The translations under genes and the position numbers were made by a program. From positions 1 to 24,307 of the forward strand of contig JAANSK020215533.1 of the NCBI GenBank assembly GCA_011763485.2: DNA of 24,307 nucleotides, given 5' to 3'. Shown one piece after another: positions 10,461 to 20,170 of this stretch. The DNA comes from Isoetes engelmannii. Taxonomy: Eukaryota > Streptophyta > Lycopodiopsida > Isoetales > Isoetaceae. A model generated the notes under the pieces. That model was not told the DNA's origin. It was given only the letters and a program-made list of their open reading frames with translations, and did no database searches. Every line of letters starts with the position of its first letter. Within the stretch, counting starts at the first letter, position 1.

Positions 10461-11331
10461 GATTTGGTTTGGACAACTCTTATTTTTATGCATTTTGCCG
10501 AAATAATTATTATCTCTATTGTGAATTTTCATTTTGTGCAGATCTTTTTTCATACCAGAAAGACGGTTTCTAACAATATTAGCTGCCTTTTAAGCTAATT
10601 TATTGGAATCTCCATAATCCTTGACATCATTCCATCTTCACACAAGCATTGTATTATCAAACGTTGGAAGGTAATAGTCAGTTCAACCCTACAGGTCCAG
10701 AACCAAAAAAATGTTCACGGTGGCCTTGACCGCCGCGATAAATTTCTTTTGATATGATTATAATAGTAGGTACATTGTGGTGGTAGATTCGAGCAGTAAA
10801 TGTTTGATAAATACTACTTTTTGTGCAAGTGAAATAGGGGGTGAGTCCCTTAGTGTGGTTTGTCATTTTTATAGGTAGTATTCACTCGCTTGGACATGAT
10901 TCAAAGATTGCTAAGCCAAATTTAGCTAAGCTTGTGGGAAAACATTTGGTTTAAACTGAGTGGTTCCTAGAATCCTTAAGTGATGGTAGGAAATCTCCAA
11001 GGGCGCGTAAGTCAGGTCCTTGAAACTTGCAGGACTTGAACTCTCAAGAGTAAAAGGTTTCCCAAACCAGGTTGGATGGAGCAAGGGATAAGATATTGTT
11101 AAATCTATAATAGCTATAAAAACACATGTAAGGATAGTCATCTCTTATGGATGTATGGAGGGGTGGGTATGCTCTAGTTGGATTTTTCTGTTAAGTTCTA
11201 GATTTGTACTTTGGATTTCCTTGGAATTTGTTGAATGGGTCAGAACACAAAGAATCAGAGGAAAAGAGGGGCAACGCGTGTAAGTGAATCTTCAGTGGCC
11301 CGAACTATGGGCACCATGACCACGAGAAGAT

Positions 11332-12757
11332 GGTTCTAATATGGTGGAACCATGAATATGGTGGACTTTGATGATGACGACTTTCAGTATGAAAGTTGGC
11401 CGTTTGGATTTAACAACAGTTATATGGATCTGGACGAAATGGATGATTATGAGGAATTTGATGGTGACATTTATTAAAGCTACACAATTCAAATTCTATA
11501 ATCTTATTCTGAAAGGCTATTGGAAGGCGATTGCAATGTTGAATGTTGCCCTTTTCAATGCATATAGGCTTGGATTTCTTTCCCTAATTCTTGAACACAT
11601 GCATAAATACGAAGAATGGTACATGCTTTAGAACTTAACATGTATTATCCATTATTTCTTCCATGAATATTGTTGTATAATGTGCTTAGAACAATTGTAC
11701 ATGAGTAAGTGAACAAACAATTCTATGTGGAAATAGTAAGTCTCTAAGAAAAATAATGCCATTCCAACAATGGTGCAATGACGGGCCATATCTAGAAGAA
11801 CTTGCGAGCCCCAAAAGGATTCGGTTTGGAATACTCGCAAGCCCAGTTTGACTCCTCGCAAGCCCCAATTTGACTCCTAGCATGCCCCAAAAGGGATTTG
11901 GTTTGGACTACTCTTTCTTTATGCATTTTGCCAAAATAGTTATCTCCATTGTGAATTTTCATTTTGTGCAAATCTTTTCTCATGCCACAAAGAATGTTTC
12001 TAACAATATTAGCTGCCTTTTAAGCTAGTTTATAGGAATCTCCATAATCCTTGACATCATTCCAACTTCATACAAGCATTGCATTATCAAACGTTAGACG
12101 GCAAGAGTCAGTTCAACCCTACAGGTTTTGAACAAAAAAAAATGTTCACGGTGGCCTTGGCCGCCGCGATAACTTTCTTCTGATATGATTATAATAGTAG
12201 GTTCATTGTGGTGGTAGATTCGAGCAGTACATGTTTGATAAATACTACTTTTTGTGCAAGCCAAATAGAGGGTGAGTCCCTTAGTGTGGTTTGCCATTTT
12301 TATAGGTAGTATTCACTTGCTTGGGCATGATTCAAAGATTCCTCAGCCAAATTTAGCTAAGCTTGTGGGAAAACATTTGGTTTAAACTGAGACGTTCTTA
12401 GAATCCTTAAGTGATGGTAGGAAATCTCCGGGGGCGCGTAAGTTAGGTCCTTGAAACTTGCAGAACATGAATTCTCAGGAGCAAAAGGTTTCCCAAACCA
12501 GGTTGGATGGGGCAAGGGATCATATATTCTTAAATCTAATAGCTATAAAAACATGTGTAAGGAGGGTCATCTCTTATGGATGTATGGAGGGGTGGATATG
12601 CTCTAGTTGGATTTTTCTGTTCTGCTCGAGATCTGTACTTTGGATTTTCTTGGAATTTGTTGAATGGTCAGAACACAAAGAATCAAAGGTAAAGAGGGGC
12701 AGCGCATGTAAGTGAATCTTCAGGGGCCCGAACTATGGGCACCAAGACCATGAGAAG
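11332..12757. repeat. 1.43-kb tandem repeat, unit B
   Basis: Second copy of the unit described at 9888. It begins GGTTCTAATATGGTGGAACC at 11332 and ends near CATGAGAAG at 12757. It differs from unit A by scattered substitutions and small indels, some of them in the A-run near 10310/11750. The copies are similar enough to suggest a fairly recent duplication, though an exact divergence needs an alignment. Confidence 0.92.
11352..11477 (+). CDS. Acidic 41-residue open frame, copy B
   Basis: Counterpart of 9908-10036. Relative to copy A it lacks one codon near the start (Leu-Glu replaced by Val) and has Glu to Gln, Lys to Glu and Glu to Asp changes; the stop is at the same place. All changes keep the frame and the acidic character. 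No known domain. Low confidence as a gene. Confidence 0.3.
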   Translation: MNMVDFDDDDFQYESWPFGFNNSYMDLDEMDDYEEFDGDIY

Positions 12758-12777
12758 TTCAACACCTTCGATGGTGC

Positions 12778-12907
12778 CGAAAAAATAGGGTAGAGGAAAT
12801 TATGCCATATTACATGCGTTTTTAAAAGCTGTAATTGGCCTATGCCTACGTGGCATGTGCCTGTGCCTACGTGGCAGGACCATAATTTCCTCTGCCCTAT
12901 TTTTTCG
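12778..12907. mobile_element. MITE-like element with 27-bp terminal inverted repeats
   Basis: The left arm 12778-12804 (CGAAAAAATAGGGTAGAGGA then AATTATG) pairs with 12881-12907 at 26 of 27 positions; the element is 130 bp long. No clear target-site duplication is seen, so the class is undecided; an imperfect foldback that is not a transposon is possible. It lies between the 1.4-kb repeat and the Argonaute gene, 408 bp before its ATG. A separate small stem-loop (TGCAAGCC/GGCTTGCA) follows at 12924-12944. Confidence 0.65.
12847..12875. promoter_or_regulatory. Two TACGTGGC (ABRE/ACGT-core) motifs
   Basis: TACGTGGC occurs at 12847-12854 and 12868-12875, 21 bp apart, within the MITE-like element. 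It fits the YACGTGGC consensus of abscisic-acid response elements bound by plant bZIP factors, and paired copies are the arrangement known to be active. Whether it controls the Argonaute gene about 440 bp downstream is inference. Confidence 0.4.
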
Positions 12908-13114
12908 TAGGTAAATTTTAAGGTGCAAGCCATTTCGGCTTGCAAAGCATATAATTGAGACATCAGAAGGGGAGTTTAATGTGGGGAGAAAGGTTGTGAT
13001 GGTCCCTTTTTTTTTTTTTTTAATTGGTGGGGTTTTTCGAAGGTGAACCACACGAACGTACAGGGCCAACTGTTTTGACACATTGCACGGCGGATACGAT
13101 CGCCACGACCGTTG

Positions 13115-13160
13115 GGGCCCATCCTAACCGTTGATAACGATTACTAACCCCTTAAACCCT
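13115..13160 (+). promoter_or_regulatory. Proximal Argonaute promoter: site II-like and telo-box
   Basis: GGGCCCA at 13115-13121 matches the TCP-bound site II core, and TTAAACCCT at 13152-13160 contains the AAACCCT telo-box core. The pair is known from promoters of plant genes expressed in dividing cells. No clear TATA box is seen before the ATG at 13315, which also fits this promoter class. A 16-17 base T-run lies further upstream near 13006. Confidence 0.4.
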
Positions 13161-13259
13161 GCCTTTACCTTTTTGTATTTTCCGTTCTTGCTCTGAATTA
13201 CGGTCCTGCCCTTCCTCCCATGCCTTTTGATCCTTCCTCAGAGAACCCAATTTTCTTTT

Positions 13260-13294
13260 CCTGCCCTTGCCCCTGCCCCTGCCCCTGCCCCTGC
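13260..13294. repeat. (CCCTGC)n hexamer run in the 5' untranslated region
   Basis: About five copies of CCCTGC, one of them changed to CCTTGC, end 20 bases before the Argonaute ATG. The run is in frame with the gene and would encode Pro-Leu repeats if translated, but no ATG precedes it in that frame, so it is most likely leader. Confidence 0.75.
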
Positions 13295-13314
13295 ATTGCT
13301 CTCGTCTTCAAAAC

Positions 13315-16300
13315 ATGGCTTCTACTTCTGCCGGAAAGGAGCAGGAGCCTCCAGCACTTCCATCCATGATCCTCGCTGAAAGGCCTGGACATGGCACCAG
13401 TGGCGAAAAAGTTCTGGTTAAGAGTAATCACTTTAAAGTGAAGTTTACTCCGAAGATAGTATATCATTACGATGTAAGCTTGAATGCCTTACTTCTGTGT
13501 TTGTTTTTTTGTTAAACTCATGTCTTGTTCCTTCTCTGCATTTGTTGCTGGCTCAATTTTTTTTGTGTTTCTTGTCTGTATTTCTTGCTGGATCAAATTA
13601 TTTCGTGTTTCTGCATGCAGGTTAGTATCACCCCAGAAGGCCCAAAAGGCATGAACAGAGAAATCATAAGAAACTTAATAGACCAGTACGCAGACAGATT
13701 CAAGAATATACTGCCAGTTTATGATGGTCAGAAGAGCATATATACTGCACACCCACTTTCTGATACGATCGAATTGGAGGTGGAGCTTAAACCAGAGACA
13801 GGAGGCAAGCCCTCTGCCGGTAAAAGGTACCCATTGAATTTTTGCGTATCTTTTCGAACAAGCATTCTATATATGGCTACAGATATCAAATATTGCTTCA
13901 ATATCTTTCTTCAATCTTGTTTTGTATTTCAGAAGTGGAAGGAAGTTCAATGTGGTGATAAGAGAAGCATCAAGACCTGACTTAAGCGCCCTGGCAGACT
14001 ATTTAAGTGGAAAAAGTAGAGTGCTTCCTCAGGAGACTCTGCAAGTTCTGGATGTGGTTCTTCGTGAAGCAGCAACAAAAACTTTGGTGGCTGGTGGCAG
14101 ATCCTATTATGGGGACGTTCTTGGCTGCAAAGACCTTGGAGGTGGCGTGGTTGCATGGCAAGGATTCTATCAGTCAATCAGGCCAGCTCAAAATGGGTTG
14201 TTGACGTTGAATTTAGGTAATGCCTTTGACCTTAAATCATACTTGATAAGCATCATAAAGTGCGAATGGTTTATGTGTTCGTTTTTTTGGCACAGATATA
14301 ACAGCAAATGCATTTCTTGATGTGCAATACCTACCGGATTATCTGGGACATTCTCTTTCCATAAACCCCGGGCAGCTTAACTCAGAATTTTCCAAACAAG
14401 ACGCACGTGGAGATGCATTGAGAGCGAGAGTTAGTATTCTTCTATATTTCATGTTCACATTATATGCTATAAAACTTTGTCTAATTCCTGTTTGATGAAC
14501 CAGGTTAAGAAGCTGCTGAAAGGGCTCAAGGTAGAAACTACACATACACAGTCAATACGAAGATATCGGATAGCAAATATTACATCTGAGCCTGTGCATG
14601 CTCTAATGTGAGAACCATGGTTTTGGGTTATGTTAGTATTCTGAGCTGATATCCTTTCTCATCTATAGGTTTGACATGAATGGAGAACAAGTTTCTGTGC
14701 TTGACTACTTTAGAAAGACCTACAATTATACTATGAGGCTACCTGGATATCCTGCCCTTGATTGTGGAACAAAAGACCGCAAGCGTTATGTCCCAATGGA
14801 GGTGGGTGGAAGTGTCATTATTTGAAGTCTAACGGTCTAACCTGAATTGATAGTTGATCTTGCAACATGTAGGTCTGTCGGATCATAAAGGGCCAAAATT
14901 ATACAAGGCGGATCAATGATAGCCAGCGAAGCCGATTGTCTGCAATCACTTGTTGTAAACCCAAGGAGCGCATGCAGTACACAAAAAAGGTGGCTATTTC
15001 ATTTTACCTAGGCTTCACTTCAAGAGAAAAGAATGCCTAATTAACTGAGTGACTGGATAATACAGATTGTGCAAGGATTAGTGTCTCAAAGCGCCAAATA
15101 TACTGATGAATTTGGCGTAAAAATTAATTATCTTTTGACAGAGATACCAGCACGTGTCTTGCAGCCTCCAAGGGTATTCAATCTTATCTAACATTCATAT
15201 AAGTGGCTAATGGGGGATGCTAACAAAAGTGATTTTGTTGCAGATAAAATATGGTAATGATGCTGTGAATCCAAGAAATGGTTCATGGAATATGATAGGA
15301 AAGGTACTGCGCAATTGCAAGCTTGTAGTTTGCATTCAATCTAAGAGGTCATTCCTGTCTTTCAGAAATTGCTACGGGGATGCAGGATTGGTTATTGGGC
15401 AATCATAAGCTTTTCGCCAGCTTTTGGTGACAATGAAATGGAGCAATTACGTGGAGACTTTGTACAAAACTGTCAAACCTATGGCATTGTAATGCAGCTC
15501 TGTTCTTATTTAAGCCAATATAAGATGTTTCTTAGCTTCTGTTTATATGTTGTCTGCAGGAAGTAAACCCAAAGCCGTTTTGCCCCTACTTGGTTGAGAG
15601 GTCAGGGGATGTCCAAGGAGCCTTAAAAAAAGTTTACAGTGCATTCGAGCGGCACAAACAGATTCCCCAGCTTTTTTTGTGTATTATGCCTAGTTCCTCA
15701 AATAACAAGAGTGTATATCGTAAGTATAGCTACGGCAACTCTATTATTTCATTGTTGTGTTCAAATGTTTGAAGAACTTTGGTCTTCATGCAGTTAAAGT
15801 TAAAAGAGTAGCTGAAATTGAACTCGGAGTAGTGACTCAGTGCTGCAAGGAAGAGAATTTAAAGCGTCGTAAACCCACCTACTTGGCGAATCTCCTTTTA
15901 AAAATCAATGCAAAGGTATGCTCGTCGCATGTTCTTCTGCCTCTAGACGATTGTTGTTGATGTCATATTTTATGAACAGATGGGGGGACAAAATTCATGG
16001 CTAGCAGATGAAGTAATCAGGAAAGTTCCGCTTCTCTCCAATTCCTCCACAATGATAATTGGGGCAGATGTTTCACATCCTCGTGTTGGTGACGATTTCA
16101 GCGTCTCGGTAGCTGCGGTGAGTGTCAAGGGCTAGCTTCTGATTAGATTCCTAGTTTATCCTCACGTCCACACTGGAATGTGGTGCAGGTTGTTGCTAGC
16201 ATGGAGCGCGGCTTTTCAGAATATGAAGCAATTGTACGTAGCCAGGAAAGTCGGCAGGAGATCTTGCAAGGGCTTTTCTGGGAGAAAGAGGATGAATCTG

Positions 16301-17614
16301 GATGCAAGATAACCGGTGGAATACTGAAGTATGCTTGCTATTTTCTTTTGTGAAACCTGGTAGAGATGTTTGATGAATTTGACTGTCAGGGACCTGCTAC
16401 AATCTTATGAGCAAAGAACAAAAAGCAAACCAGATCGAATTATTTATTATAGGTACTTAAAAAAGTGATGACACGGCAACTTTTTTTTCCAAAGTCCTAT
16501 TGCGATTGCCATTGTTTTTTTTCTTAAAAGTCACAACGTCCATGGTTTATAGGGATGGTGTGAGCGAAGGGCAGTTCGACACAGTTCTCCGCCAGGAGTT
16601 AGAGGCTTTAAGACGGGTAAGTTTGCATTCTTGCAAGTTTTCTTTGGATACTGATGGTTTAACTTACATTTAGATTCATGTTGGATCCTCCAGGCCTGTG
16701 ATGCAGTGGGTTGGGGAAGCAGTCAAGGTGGCACCAGCAGTTCGGAGCCATCACAAAAGAGAGTTCGTGTTCCTAGTACAGGACCTAAATTGACATTTAT
16801 TGTTGTGCAAAAGAGGCACCATACATGTTTTTTTGATGCAAGAGAGACAGATGACAATATTCGACCTGGTCAGATTTATTGCATAAGTTCCCATTTCTTT
16901 TGGTTTGGATAGGAAGTCTTTTTATTTACTCGAATTATATTTTCTGCAGGCACTGTGGTTGATAGGGAGATATGTCAACCATCACACTTCGATTTCTTTC
17001 TTTGCAGTCACCAAGGAATAAAGGTTTGTGAGCAGAGTATTTACAAGTACTGATCGTAATTCGGATAATAATCTGATGCAATAAATTTTTGGAGCATGGA
17101 TGCAGGGTACAAGCAGACCTGCGCACTATTACGTACTTAAGGATGAAACTGGGTTTTCAGCAGATGATATCCAAACATTCACAAACAATCTGTGTTATAT
17201 GTGTGTACCAAAGTTTTGAGAGCATTTACCATCTGATGTTTTGCTAGGTCTGATATGAGGTTTTGCATTTTCCAGGTATGCGCGGTGCACACGTGCTGTC
17301 TCGTATGGTAAGCCTTGGTGATTTTTTATTATTTAGGCCAATTGGTCTCCGTGGATGATAAAAAAATCTATTTTATTCTATTATTCCAAAGTTGGCGTAA
17401 TGCATATTTCTTGTTTACAGTTCCTGCTTGTTATTATGCGCATTTGGCTGCGAAGCGAGGGAGAGAATGGGTGGAGTCAGAAGGTTCAAGTCATGGTGGA
17501 TCTGTTTATGAAAGATCAAGTATTGGAAGTGGGGGAAACTTCAGAAGTGCCCCTCCTGCTGGTCCACTACCAGAAATTCATAAAAACATCAAGAAATCCA
17601 TGTACTTTTTGTAA
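13315..17614 (+). CDS. AGO: Argonaute protein (21 exons, 894 residues)
   Basis: Loads a small RNA and silences matching RNA. Exons, all GT-AG and joining in frame: 13315-13473, 13621-13826, 13933-14216, 14296-14429, 14504-14607, 14669-14801, 14873-14989, 15066-15173, 15244-15303, 15366-15488, 15560-15719, 15794-15915, 15980-16117, 16189-16328, 16390-16452, 16553-16616, 16694-16868, 16950-17023, 17106-17200, 17276-17307, 17421-17614. N domain about 30-170, DUF1785 linker 175-217, PAZ 262-400 (YVPMEVC at 336-342), MID 436-570, PIWI 571-870. The slicer tetrad is complete: D600 (IGADVSHP), E640 (SRQEIL), D685 ([11 protein letters not shown]), H795 ([11 protein letters not shown]). Oddities: no long Gln/Gly-rich N-terminus, a Ser-rich insertion at about 711-735, and the C-terminus MYFL in place of the usual final Cys. 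Intron number fits the AGO1/5/10/18 group; AGO2/3/7 genes usually have few introns. The subgroup is not settled. ATG context AAACATGGC; no upstream in-frame ATG. Confidence 0.95.
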
Positions 17615-18539
17615 CTACAACAAAGTGGAGGGTTTTTGTGGAGGTACGCAAGCAAGGTTCTTTTTTTGCAGAATTTTGTATGAACCAAAGAGCTGTTTGC
17701 CAAAGGAATGATATATGCTCGGCCAATGTAATATAGCCCCCTTATAGAAAGGTTTTTGATACTTCATATATAAGCGTGTAAGTACAGAGATTTGACGATT
17801 TGGGAGAAAAGAAAACTTATTTCGTTATGAAGTCTGGTTTATAGTTGCTTTGAGTTATTTGCTTTGAAGCAAAAATTACGTTACAATAACCTTGTTTTAA
17901 AAGTATGGATATGAAATTTAGCTCTTTTCCCATCACTACTAAAAAATAACTAATAAGTTTTTAGGGAAACATATCAAAATACCCTTGAAATTTACAAAAA
18001 ATTACCATTTCCCCTTTCGACTAAGGGGTATTTTCATAAAAGTGACAATAATTTTTTTGTGATTATCTAATATGCTTGTTGGAAAGACTTCATCATTGTC
18101 TATAATTCATTTGAAGATTGCATTTGCATTTAGATCATCACAAAAACATTAAGGGCAATTTAATAACTTTTGCAATTTTACGGGTATTTTGGTAGTTTTT
18201 CACCAATTTTAAGCGCAATAGCCCAACCCTAGATGACAACTTATCTGAAAGCCTAGGCTATCCACGTGTCCTAAAAATTGAGTTGGACACTCAAACAGCT
18301 GTTAGGCCCACACACTATTAGAGTTGGACACTCAAACAGCTGTTAGGCCCACACACTATTAGAGTTGGACACTCAAACAGCTGTTAGGCCCAAATCACAC
18401 TACGCCTGGGCCCAAATGAATACGTGGATTTTTTGGGCACCTATATAAATAAAAATAAAATGCCCCAAACAAGCCCGATCACATATAGGGTTTAATCCGA
18501 AAGAGGTGTTTCCTTGATTAGCAAACAGGCAGACATCTT
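17615..18539. other. Convergent intergenic region (Argonaute 3' side / RBOH 3' side)
   Basis: Both neighbouring genes point into this region. The first 300 bp should hold the Argonaute 3' untranslated region; no canonical AATAAA was seen, only AATGTAATATA near 17725. Between about 17975 and 18202 are loosely inverted phrases (CAAAATACCCTTGAAATTTAC and GTAAAATTGC-type sequence, opposite strands) that may be an old MITE. The tandem repeat at 18281 follows. Confidence 0.4.
18281..18392. repeat. 41-bp tandem repeat, 2.7 copies
   Basis: AGTTGGACACTCAAACAGCT starts at 18281, 18322 and 18363. The first two 41-bp units, ending ACACACTATTAG, are essentially identical. Each unit includes the palindrome AACAGCTGTT. 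The array lies about 150 bp past the truncated end of the RBOH frame. Confidence 0.9.
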
Positions 18540-19959
18540 TCAATCCGACAAATTGATTCCTCCAAGGGCCATATAAGTTTCAGCAGCACCCTTTGTAGTA
18601 CAAACACAATATCCCATTATCTGGAAAGCGTCCTTGTTTTTGTATTGCAGAAATTTCCAGATAAAAAGACCAATCATTGCCATTAACCAAGCTGAAATAA
18701 CCCATATCCGTTGCCAATTATCAAGAATATAGCAGTTCAATTTGTGAGGCAGCAACACAAAGTCGTCCTTTCTCGTTTGCTGCATTAGAACTTCACTGAC
18801 TTCTTCAGATGTTTCTACGCCAATTCGTGCTGGAGCAAGCACCAAATTTTCTAGTTGTTTCACCTGAAACCACGCAGGCATAAATCCTTTGATAATTTAA
18901 ATTCAAATAATATTGCAATTGGTTCAACATGATACCTCAATATATCCTTGGTTATCACAATTAAGTTCTTTCATAATCAATGCTGCATACTCGCTAGCCT
19001 GCTCTTCTAGGATCCTTAACTGATTTGCAGAAGCACTCAGCAGAATGATCTGCGAGAGCATTTTTCAGAACCTAGTTTGATCATATTTGTATAACAAGGT
19101 TCCAGCAAAACATTGTGCACACCAAATAAAAGAATTTTTTGTAAGAGTTACCTCTTTGACCTCTTCTGTAGAAATTCTACCGTCCAAGTCTTTGTCACAT
19201 CTGGTCCAAAAAGGTCATATCATGCTCAAGCACTGGCGTGACGTGCTAACATTAATCTATCAGTAGAACAAAATTTTAAGCTTACAAGTCAAAGAATAGC
19301 TGCAACCGAGAATGGAAACCCTTGTCAGAAATTTGGAACCAGAAACTTTGAAGCTCTTCCTTTGTTATAAAATTCAAATTTGCTCTTCCTTTTCTTCGTG
19401 CAAGGGCATCAAATAAAAATTCGGCAAATTCTTTAGAACCCTCCATGCCTGCATGAGGCGGTCAGAACCTGAATCTCTAAATGGCAGAAGGAAAAAAAAA
19501 ACACCAACCTATGCATGCACCAAAATCTGATTTGGAAAGAGTATTTTCTGATGAAGCAAGTCTGTGAAAACGAGTCTCGACTAAGTCCCATTGGGTTTTT
19601 CGATTACTCCATCCTGTCCTTCTATCGATGAATCTAAGGCTTTCAAGAGCATGCTCCGCTCCAGATAAAGTCCGTCCTATTTTGCTGTTGGACCTGCTAC
19701 TAGATACATCTTGCTCTGACAAATGAAGCGGTATTACTCTAGATGATGAGGATTTTAATTCTTGTGATCCTTGGGATGATAATGATGATCTATCCTCAGA
19801 AGCTACTCTTTGTGAAGACAATTTTTTCAATCTGAGTGAATCAGTCTCGACATCTATAGTCATTTCCAGCACCACATGCGAGGTCGAACGACTTATTTCC
19901 CCGTTGTGCTGTAATCTCAGATGGAACTCGTTGGTTGCTTCCTCCACTTCCATCCCCAT
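18540..19959 (-). CDS. RBOH: Truncated respiratory burst oxidase homolog (RBOH N-terminal part)
   Basis: Plant RBOHs are plasma-membrane NADPH oxidases that make superoxide; their N-terminal half senses calcium. Exons on the minus strand: 19959-19509, 19448-19286, 19200-19152, 19049-18936, 18863-18540, all with GT-AG borders and matching phases, giving 366 residues. Visible parts: [12 protein letters not shown], the variable Ser-rich linker, [13 protein letters not shown], the [20 protein letters not shown] block of the NADPH_Ox domain, a canonical EF-hand loop ([12 protein letters not shown]), then SASANQL and [10 protein letters not shown] with a degenerate second EF-hand. The first membrane helix follows ([19 protein letters not shown]), then [14 protein letters not shown]. 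After that the frame leaves the family and stops ([11 protein letters not shown]). Full RBOHs are about 900 residues; the heme helices, FAD and NADPH domains are absent here. The start is the first ATG in frame, but an upstream exon is possible because TTTCCAG lies just upstream. It is either a regulatory-only fragment or a pseudogene cut by deletion. Converges on the Argonaute gene. Confidence 0.82.
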
Positions 19960-19960
19960 A

Positions 19961-20170
19961 TCATTTGTAGACAGCAGAGGCCATTTGCGTTGCCAATTCA
20001 ACTGCTGGAAATGGAAACTGACATATCTTGAACTCTAGACAATGGGAAGAAAAAACCATGTCCAACTGCTTGCGTTCAACATAAAATTTAACATATACAA
20101 GGCCACCACAGCCAAGACCCATTTGGTGCACACGCAAATTTTCAGCTGTGTCCATAAGCATGATCACCAT
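19961..20170 (-). CDS. Hypothetical open frame just upstream of the RBOH start
   Basis: From ATG at 20170 the frame encodes 69 residues (contains DTAENLRVHQMGLGCGG and FYVERKQLDMVF, ending SAVYK) and stops one base before the first RBOH ATG. The frame is also open upstream to a possible splice acceptor (CTCTGCAG, about 20194-20187). No family recognised. It could be an upstream open frame in the RBOH leader, the last exon of another small gene, or chance. Confidence 0.25.
   Translation of the reverse strand: MVIMLMDTAENLRVHQMGLGCGGLVYVKFYVERKQLDMVFSSHCLEFKICQFPFPAVELATQMASAVYK

Larger units (their letters stand above)
9888..11331. repeat. 1.44-kb tandem repeat, unit A
   Basis: From GGTTCTAATATGGTGGAACC at 9888 the sequence is repeated nearly intact 1444 bp further on. 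Shared landmarks are the acidic short open frame, a GCAAGCCC-rich block (10365-10460), AACAATATTAGCTGCCTTTTAAGC, GGTGGCCTTG.CCGCCGCGATAA and the closing CCCGAACTATGGGCACCA. The ends are not TG..CA and no internal region separates the copies, so this is a tandem duplication, not a pair of LTRs. Confidence 0.92.

Noticed and set aside
9888-12757. The two 1.4-kb copies as a pair of LTRs
   Set aside because: They are directly adjacent, lack TG..CA ends, and have no primer-binding site or polypurine tract between them.
13267-13315. Extended Argonaute N-terminus starting with Pro-Leu repeats
   Set aside because: The frame is open but begins with TTG, not ATG; no upstream in-frame ATG was found. 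ATG at 13315 has a good plant context.
13198-13467. Minus-strand frame with Gly-Gln repeats
   Set aside because: It is the antisense of the CCCTGC run and the first Argonaute exon.
13315-17614. Firm naming as AGO2, AGO5 or AGO18
   Set aside because: Sequence phrases and intron number point different ways and no tree could be run.
17975-18202. MITE with ends CAAAATACCC
   Set aside because: The inverted match is only about 75 percent over 20 bases in very A+T-rich DNA; too weak for a feature.
19960-20001. RBOH start at 20001
   Set aside because: That codon is TTG. The first ATG in frame is at 19959.
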